This document shows positions 17,101 through 20,247 of a stretch of DNA of 20,247 bases, in pieces. The stretch's first letter is position 1, and the number at the start of each line of letters is the position of its first letter. The notes under the pieces were generated by a model. The model saw only the letters and a program-made list of their open reading frames with translations, was not told the DNA's origin and did no database searches. This DNA comes from Site-B1 sp963827785 (lineage in GTDB: Bacteria; Bacteroidota; Bacteroidia; Flavobacteriales; Flavobacteriaceae): the NCBI GenBank assembly GCA_963827785.1, contig CAWHCT010000025.1:1-20247 (forward strand). The letters run 5' to 3'. The translations under genes and the position numbers were made by a program.

Positions 17101-17488
17101 TACTGCTTCCGCTCCAATTACTATTACTGAGCCAAGTGCTCCATTAGAAGTGGATTACGCGGTGAGTAATGTGACCTGTAGCGGAGAAGATAATGGCTTA
17201 CTAGTGATTAATGCATCAGGAGGAACCGGCATTATCAAATACGCTATTTCGCCACAATTTGATCAATTTTTTGAAACCAATGTTTTTGAGAATTTAGCTT
17301 CCGGTAATTATGATGTCATCGTACAGGATGTATTAGGCTGCTATTTAACATTTAGTTGTACTATTACAGATCCAGAACCCGTAATGCTTACCATTGTTCC
17401 AAATTCAATTTTTGAAGAAACCTGTGCAGGAGACGCCAATGGTGAATTCAGTATTGATATTTCCGGTGGAACATTACCGTATAGGTGA
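11165..17488 (+). CDS. giant adhesin, main uninterrupted reading frame (DUF11-like, Ig-like, SprB-type repeats)
   Basis: An open frame of about 2,100 residues with no internal break and no credible start; it is a middle fragment of the adhesin gene. Frame-correct coding begins at about 11177, and an in-frame TTG at 11408 lies inside a domain, so it is not a real start. From ~11210 to 11620 it encodes a DUF11-like repeat (IVLTKIVEDELGNNIGGQTV, VNYVIGFQNTGNDDATNFQI, followed by RDILP). A C-x-S-V-D-L...Y-S-W-S...G-T-Y-Y-V Ig-like unit follows (~11750-11890), then a Cys-rich stretch, then SprB-type repeats from ~12300. The last codons before TGA 17486-17488 are mid-repeat (DISGGTLPY), showing truncation by a one-base loss at ~17484 rather than a natural end. 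Without its C-terminal part it would lack the T9SS signal. Confidence 0.85.
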   Translation, partial: EVLDIYYYYFSAFAIEIIAPNIVLTKIVEDELGNNIGGQTVGLNQPVNYVIGFQNTGNDDATNFQIRDILPINIVYNHPTDLVLPAGVTVSSYNPTTRELIFDIADNLVEENDPVYEIRIEAMTVETCSQLADSCSNLILNQAFATYEGVTNPDFVITDDPSVNSNTGCLLTPQATNFLADLDDCTLSEEVILCGSSVDLTAADGYVAYSWSTSPAGTPVIGSSQTLNVTEAGTYYVFNTAAAPCQSIVQEFIVDLYGVNIENPVIPYADEVVTCPNDGKLLPNIFFCGANESRLIQTNLTGTTSIIWEKLDESSCPTVANQDCANEDAACSWDQVGTGPDYLVDNAGQYRLTINYTGGCFVQFYFNVYTNLLDPTASTTDIICLTPGSITVNDVPSGYEFSIDGINYQSSNVFSVTTPGNYTIYTRQTGIPTNPCVFTIPDVQINERDFSGSTTVIQPLCYGDKGTIQIAANDADPQYSYTLYEGATLVNSAGPIVENTYAFANLNPGTYTATVETENGCLFSEDITIIEPPLLTVTAAVTNPLTCTDGEITVYTEGGTPPYFYFINGSTEFQSFPEIAVTTAGVYDIVVVDSNNCSASTSITVDEIPEPEFTISTTDIDCNGFSNGTITINVTSTNGYSLEYSIDGGVTFTGSNVFTSLSEGDYNVVVQYSIGNSVCAAVPQNVTIIESPDITGTATLTSPYTCTTDGTITVTGVSGGVAPYMYSIDGVNFQSSNVFTGLTSGTYSIVIQDSLGCTFLTNDITINPLNPPTDLTFDSTPITCPSNTSTVTITNTTGGTGVLEYQIAAPAANVTAYQTSNIFSGLEPGTYIFQVRDEHECMYRESYTINPIIMPTVSVVLSETLNCTTTPDAEITGTITGNAPYTYAVSLNGGAYSNLGSTGSTFNYSTSSAGTYQFEITDANGCIAESRVITVDPISLPDISAVVQTSPILCNGDDNGAIDITIDTSVGTPPFTLNIYNDTLGIDYGTQTSGLQSGSYTITITDANSCTADEIIILSQPDTIVVDYDSVDISCTISGISQGSIIINSVTGGTAPYTYFVTGTNGYSNSEFNITGSASSSFNNLDFGLYEINVIDANGCSVLIQDVIIASPPTDLDINVTSTVDCLSGGEAVVSVGSTLPSSGPFFFSIYEGPVSVYPNPPGTWLPENSPGSQNATFSGLIPGVTYTFIVYDASTDCQYYEPASTPIPTNSTLTVNAISSDNITCTGSADGDVSFTVNSIYGIAVNVDYEIFDSSTLVTTGISGSGSVPAAGFLSITDLGPLPFGNYFVLISETSGPNAGCGVVTSPFNITESEILLNLEVSVDQNANCNSTSGIISAIGHDGTAPYQYQITTTATTPLATDPSWASVSTFNVDTGNYYVHVMDAYSCIVSSPVTLVPLDPSPVISAVMVDQCTAEGDFEIDVNLDVAGIAPYSFSIDGGAFQNISVPFTISNLYSGTHSIQIQDANGCGNLVTIDILAPLEITPELTSLPTCNDDDGEITMTISGGSGSYIYYINPNPVSITQTGNVFSGVPSGIYVITITDTVTSCSDEVTISLPEATPPTFTTLPTSVICFGDNSGLFAIDISGYSGTYTYEVFDSLGTSVTGAINASTSTNPEIVSGMFAGSFTVVVTETEIPFCSATESVIISSPAEDLTINATETSNVTCDNSQGTITAIAAGGWGDYEYELTGDATVPYSSNGTFTDLSAGDYTVNVRDAENCIATVDISLIEPLPIDATFTPNTALLDCFGDQNASITMTNVTGGQGTEYIYTLNTILPTPSTSGPQGSNVFDDLGAGTYSVTISDGYGCFLTSVDIVIAEPTEIDASLVTATTQTCLTESTLTLSATGGTGTYTYSDNSTFTPVLGSFSSSITFSVPTGTYEYFVRDSNGCNAVVSNEITIDPLPDLIINLESENPTINCTGDNSGSIVATAQGGLGNYVYILQDTAGNTIPATQNSPGVFTELIAGTYVVYVDSEDCFTASAPITITEPSAPLEVDYAVSNVTCSGEDNGLLVINASGGTGIIKYAISPQFDQFFETNVFENLASGNYDVIVQDVLGCYLTFSCTITDPEPVMLTIVPNSIFEETCAGDANGEFSIDISGGTLPYR

Positions 17489-18080
17489 GTTTAGATAATT
17501 ATGATGGCCCATATTCTGCAGGAGTTTCAGGACAAACTGTATTCGATTTCACGGATCTAAGTGGTGGTGACCATACAGTTTATGTGCGTGACGCACAGGA
17601 TTGTGAATCTGAATGGAATATCACCTTCCCGGAAACTATAAGCTTCAGAGCAATAGCAGAGATTGAATATATCTGTGACCATAAAACGATGAGCAATGAG
17701 GTCGGAGTTATATTAGCTGAAAGCACAGTAGATCCTTCCGAGTTAGATTATTCTTTAGATGGTGGTCCTTTTCAGTCCAGCAATGTGTTTACTAATGTTA
17801 CTCCAGGAACCAATCATTATATCGAAGTCAGACATACAAATGGATGTATTCAAATGACTGATGCTTTTGATATTGAGGATTATGACCCTTTATCATTGAC
17901 ACTGTCGGCAGGAGATGAAGCTGGCGAAATCATAGCAAATACTGAAGGAGGTACTGGAGGTTATCAATATACCCTAAATGAAGTAGATCATGGTAACAAC
18001 AATACATTTATTGTTTCTGAATCTGGGATATATCAGGTTGTTGTAACCGATAGTGCAGGATGCCTAACAACTGCCCAAAT
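12300..18080 (+). repeat. array of about 23 SprB-type adhesin repeats (protein level)
   Basis: Roughly 23 units of about 75-105 residues. Each starts with a x-x-C-x-G-x-x-x-G-x-I/L motif, followed by G-G-T-x-P-Y-x-Y-x-I/L, a S-S-N-V-F-T-x-L/V strand, a G-x-Y-x-V/I-x-V/I-x-D turn and usually a closing N/G-C. Unit-start cysteines lie near 12313, 12543, 12803, 13027, 13270, 13510, 13761, 14024, 14265, 14536, 14836, 15149, 15400, 15640, 15880, 16160, 16402, 16668, 16920, 17174, 17422 and 17670, with a last Cys-less unit near 17905. This is the pattern of the SprB repeat family of mobile gliding adhesins. At DNA level the units are strongly diverged, unlike the 48-bp repeats upstream, so the array is old and stable. 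Confidence 0.82.
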
Positions 18081-18363
18081 AGAAATGGAGATCATAGAGC
18101 CTTGTATACCTGATTATTTTACGCCCAATGACGATGGCACTTCCGACGGATGGACAGTTGAATGTGAAGAACTATACCCAAACCTCACATTTGACATTTT
18201 TGACAGATATGGTCGCAAGATCGCCACTTTACGTGTTGGAGAATATTGGGATGGTACGTATAATGGTAATGAACTACCAACCGGTGACTATTGGTACGTC
18301 GTTAAACCAAACAGCTCTGCATTAAACAGGGAGTATGTTGGTCATTTCACACTTTACAGGTAA
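17485..18363 (+). CDS. giant adhesin C-terminal fragment with type B T9SS sorting domain
   Basis: Continuation of the adhesin in the -1 frame; 292 residues, with no signal peptide. It starts mid-repeat (SLDNYDGPYSAGVSGQTVFD), runs through two further units (YSLDGGPFQSSNVFTNVTPG near 17748; EGGTGGYQYTL near 17946) and ends in the gliding motility-associated C-terminal domain at ~18099-18360: IPDYFTPNDDGTSDGW, FDIFDRYGRKIATL, EYWDGTYNGNELPTGDYWYV, YVGHFTLYR. That motif set (F-T-P-N-D-D-G, F-x-R-Y-G, W-D-G, G-x-Y-W-Y) is the classic type B sorting signal. The apparent GTG start overlapping the upstream TGA (GTGA) is most simply a coincidence of the frameshift, since the fragment could not be exported on its own. 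Confidence 0.88.
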   Translation: MSLDNYDGPYSAGVSGQTVFDFTDLSGGDHTVYVRDAQDCESEWNITFPETISFRAIAEIEYICDHKTMSNEVGVILAESTVDPSELDYSLDGGPFQSSNVFTNVTPGTNHYIEVRHTNGCIQMTDAFDIEDYDPLSLTLSAGDEAGEIIANTEGGTGGYQYTLNEVDHGNNNTFIVSESGIYQVVVTDSAGCLTTAQIEMEIIEPCIPDYFTPNDDGTSDGWTVECEELYPNLTFDIFDRYGRKIATLRVGEYWDGTYNGNELPTGDYWYVVKPNSSALNREYVGHFTLYR

Positions 18364-18392
18364 TAATGCCTTAAGAATTTAAAATTGAGAAG

Positions 18393-19394
18393 ATGAAAAA
18401 ATTTACACTATATATTCTTTTAATGGCGAGTGTATGGGGCTATGCCCAAGAACTCAATTTACCTGTATGGACACAATATTTGGCAGATAATGATTTTGTT
18501 ATATCACCAACCTATGCAGGTATTGGAGACAACTTAAGTGTTAGGCTAAACGGATTAACACAATGGGTAGGTATAAAAGATGCACCTGACAATCAAGCCT
18601 TATATGCCAATTTTAGAATCTCTGATCGCACTGGTGTTGGACTATCACTTTTCAACGATAAAAATGGAAATACACTTCAAAAAGGAGCGAAATTTTCTTT
18701 TGCCCACCATTTGACACTTAGTTACACTCAAAAGATGTTTTTATCTTTTGGTCTGTCCTACAATATTAATAGTTTTAGAATTGCAATAGAAAACTTTGAA
18801 ACTATTGATGGAACACCCATTGTAGATCCTGCTATCACAGGTGATCGATCTAAAACAAATCATAATTTTGACGTTGGATTCTTGTATCGTTATCAAGACT
18901 TTTATTTTAGTTTGAATGCTAACAATTTAATAAAAAAGGATCTGGATGACTTTACTGGAGCAGAACCTGGTGACCTTCTTAATTTTCAAGTCTATTCAGG
19001 TCTTATCCTTACAAGTAGAAATAACAAAAACATTGAATATGAACCCTCTGTCTTCTATCAAATGTTTTGGAGTGACAAACGATCTGCAACTGATGTAAAC
19101 TTTAAATTTCGACAATTTAACAGAGATGAAGATTACTTTTGGGTAGGTGGTTCTTATCGTTTTTTAAACGATCAGTTTTTTACACCGTTAAACATTGGAC
19201 CCATGGCGGGCATCACGAAAAACAGATTTTATTTTGCCTATTCGTATCAATTTACTATTAATGATCTTGCAGGGTACAACTCAGGAACGCACTCCATTAC
19301 CATAGGAATAGATTTTTTACAAGGCGCCAGTAATTGTGCATGTACAAAGGGTACAAGTTGGAAAACACATAGAAAGGCAGGAACCAATTATTAA
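18393..19394 (+). CDS. PorP/SprF family type IX secretion outer-membrane protein
   Basis: A 333-residue protein of normal family length without extension. Residues 1-18 are a signal peptide (MKKFTLYILLMASVWGYA-Q). Family hallmarks: LPVWTQYLADNDFVISPTYA (residues 23-42, the P-x-x-x-Q-Y-x-x-N-x-x-x-x-N-P-A-x-A/G-type opening), LNGLTQWVGIKDAPDNQAL (53-71, the R-x-Q-W-x-x-x-x-x-A-P motif with N/L changes), then amphipathic barrel strands such as KMFLSFGLSYNINSFR and YRYQDFYFSLNANNLIKKD, and a terminal IGIDFLQGASNCAC segment. SprF of Flavobacterium johnsoniae is needed for surface display of SprB. By the same logic this protein should serve the adhesin ending 29 bases upstream. The tail has two close cysteines (CACTKG) beyond the last strand. 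Confidence 0.92.
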   Translation: MKKFTLYILLMASVWGYAQELNLPVWTQYLADNDFVISPTYAGIGDNLSVRLNGLTQWVGIKDAPDNQALYANFRISDRTGVGLSLFNDKNGNTLQKGAKFSFAHHLTLSYTQKMFLSFGLSYNINSFRIAIENFETIDGTPIVDPAITGDRSKTNHNFDVGFLYRYQDFYFSLNANNLIKKDLDDFTGAEPGDLLNFQVYSGLILTSRNNKNIEYEPSVFYQMFWSDKRSATDVNFKFRQFNRDEDYFWVGGSYRFLNDQFFTPLNIGPMAGITKNRFYFAYSYQFTINDLAGYNSGTHSITIGIDFLQGASNCACTKGTSWKTHRKAGTNY

Positions 19395-19843
19395 TAGATC
19401 GTAAAAAGCACATGAAATAAAAACATGTTTACGGTGTTTTGTAAGGAATTAGTCCCAAATTCAAAACATTCACATTAAGAAAATTTTATTCTAAGATCAG
19501 GTAAACTTCTTCTCAACACAATGAATTAATTTTTATTCCGTCAATTTTTATATTCGTGGCTTTAATTATTCCCAGAATGTGTATAAAATAGATATAAATA
19601 ATGGAGGTTTATTCCTACTTTCTAATTGTATTTAGTAAGATTATTCTTTAACTATTTGCATTTCATCGATTATTTATTACTTTTCATGGAATATTATTAT
19701 TCTTAATGTAAATTCACGTGTCAGTTTAAGCAACGGGTAAGTTATTTAATTGCTGTTAAAACTGATTGATTACATTTTTCCATTTCACTTTTTAGTGATT
19801 CCCTCTCAAATTTTAAATAATTAAGAATCCAAATTATTGAACA
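19395..19843. other. AT-rich intergenic region between cassettes
   Basis: 449 bases with no supportable gene or RNA. No good intrinsic terminator was found after the PorP/SprF stop; AAACATGTTT (19421-19430) is a short palindrome without a U-tract. A candidate promoter for the next adhesin is listed at 19750-19778. Confidence 0.5.
19750..19778 (+). promoter_or_regulatory. candidate promoter for the third-cassette adhesin
   Basis: TTG at 19750-19752, an 18-base spacer and TACATTTT at 19771-19778, which matches TAnnTTTG at all but the last base. It lies about 65 bases before the presumed start of the next adhesin gene. No full 8/8 element was found in this gap. Confidence 0.35.
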
Positions 19844-20247
19844 TTGGGAAAAACTACTTCTTTTAACTTTTTTTCAAAATTAGTATTAGGTTTAGTCCTG
19901 CTATTGAATTATTCTGTCAGTGCTCAGGTTCAAACTCCATTTACACCGCGTTATAGTGAGGCCGTAAAAGGAGAATTCACGATTATAGCTAATAACATGA
20001 TTTCCAGGACTCCTGCTAATGACTATACCGGAAATGATGATAATCATGATTTTAATGATAATGTTTATGTTGATATCGACAGTGACAATCCGATTATTCA
20101 ATTCCAGCAGTGCCAATTTTTCAATTCCTGATGTAACGGTATCAGTGTATTTCGATTTACAAAGCATTCTTGTATTGGGCTGCTGCCGATAAGGAGCAGG
20201 ACAACGGAGATGATAACCAGCCTAATTGGAATTTTGATGATGTTAAG
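19844..20247 (+). pseudogene. N-terminus of a further SprB-like adhesin (partial, frameshifted)
   Basis: Start of a large gene cut by the window end. The frame from TTG 19844 encodes a signal peptide (TTSFNFFSKLVLGLVLLLNY...SAQ) and PFTPRYSEAVKGEFTIIANN, then DFNDNVYVDIDSDNP. The frame then breaks near 20094 (to FNSSSANFSIPD... in another frame), again near 20131, and by 20158 the coding frame gives YKAFLYWAAADKEQDNGDDN and runs open to the edge. The same landmarks occur in the giant adhesin (PFTPRF, K-G-D, YVDIDGDP, FNSSSAD, GLYWGA), so the two are paralogues. The start may be TTG, or an ATG disrupted by an extra T (ACATTGGGAAAA against ACATGGGAAAA). It presumably opens a third adhesin-PorP/SprF cassette downstream. 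Confidence 0.72.

Larger units (their letters stand above)
10182..18363 (+). pseudogene. giant SprB-like T9SS type B adhesin, interrupted by many frameshifts
   Basis: Joined across frames this is one gene of about 2,700 residues in the usual adhesin order: signal peptide, N-terminal head module, DUF11-like domain, Ig-like unit, about 23 SprB-type repeats and a type B T9SS sorting domain. ATG 10182 gives MKRPTFSK...SLFAQ. Two indels within the signal region may also exist, since the +1 frame supplies the more hydrophobic SAITIVYI stretch. Frame changes occur near 10366, 10381, 10553, 10570, 10686, 10766, 10920, 10944, 11004, 11125, 11176 and 17484. The peptide on each side continues the same domain without accumulated missense damage. 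It could be a true pseudogene or, equally or more likely, an intact gene with local consensus errors. It is followed after 29 bases by its PorP/SprF partner, and would be exported by T9SS to the cell surface as an adhesin. Confidence 0.8.

Noticed and set aside
17485..17488. GTGA overlap as evidence for two translationally coupled genes
   Set aside because: Both sides belong to one SprB-type repeat, and the downstream piece has no signal peptide although it carries the T9SS sorting domain; a lost base explains the overlap better.
19395..19430. Terminator after the second PorP/SprF gene
   Set aside because: The CACATG...CATGTTTAC arms pair only partly, and there is no U-tract after them.

Overview
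The window looks like a chromosome segment of an AT-rich member of Bacteroidota, most likely class Flavobacteriia. Support: a flavobacterial-type dnaX C-terminus, two PorP/SprF-family outer-membrane proteins, two proteins with the type B ('gliding motility-associated') C-terminal sorting domain of the type IX secretion system (T9SS), many signal peptides ending in A-Q, and promoters matching the Bacteroidota consensus TTG-N17-23-TAnnTTTG. No genus is claimed.

Left part (1-4610), mostly housekeeping and small secreted proteins. In order: the 3' end of dnaX, then miaE, both on the plus strand. The miaE stop codon abuts the stop of a convergent pair on the minus strand, a secreted MORN-repeat protein downstream of a short Ppx/GppA-type exopolyphosphatase. 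Next on the minus strand is a secreted protein with the fold signature of intradiol ring-cleavage dioxygenases but without the usual histidine ligands. A 0.5-kb AT-rich gap with inverted repeats leads to a small secreted protein of unknown function, which has its own consensus promoter and a near-perfect intrinsic terminator.

Right part (4720-20247), a T9SS adhesin locus. A good promoter (4720-4750) precedes a secreted beta-helix-like protein, followed by two complete cassettes that each pair a type B sorted surface protein with a PorP/SprF partner. Cassette 1 is a 484-residue Ig-like protein (6182-7636) followed one base later by a PorP/SprF protein (7638-10110). The barrel of that PorP/SprF is extended by eleven 16-residue coiled-coil repeats and a C-terminal SPOR-like domain. 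Cassette 2 is a giant SprB-like adhesin (about 2,700 residues when frames are joined, 10182-18363, about 23 SprB-type repeats) followed by a plain PorP/SprF protein (18393-19394). A third cassette begins at about 19844 with another adhesin sharing the N-terminal head module, and is cut by the window end. SprF-family proteins are known to be needed for export of type B cargo such as SprB, so each adhesin probably travels with its own partner. All of 4796-19394 could be one transcription unit.

Reading-frame integrity is the main caveat. One extra base at about 9091 breaks the repeat-bearing PorP/SprF gene. At least ten indels fall within 1 kb of the giant adhesin's N-terminal module. The next 6.3 kb is clean, then one more indel occurs at about 17484. 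Further indels hit the same module of the third cassette's adhesin. The amino-acid motifs on both sides of every break are well preserved, so local consensus or assembly error is at least as likely as true gene decay.
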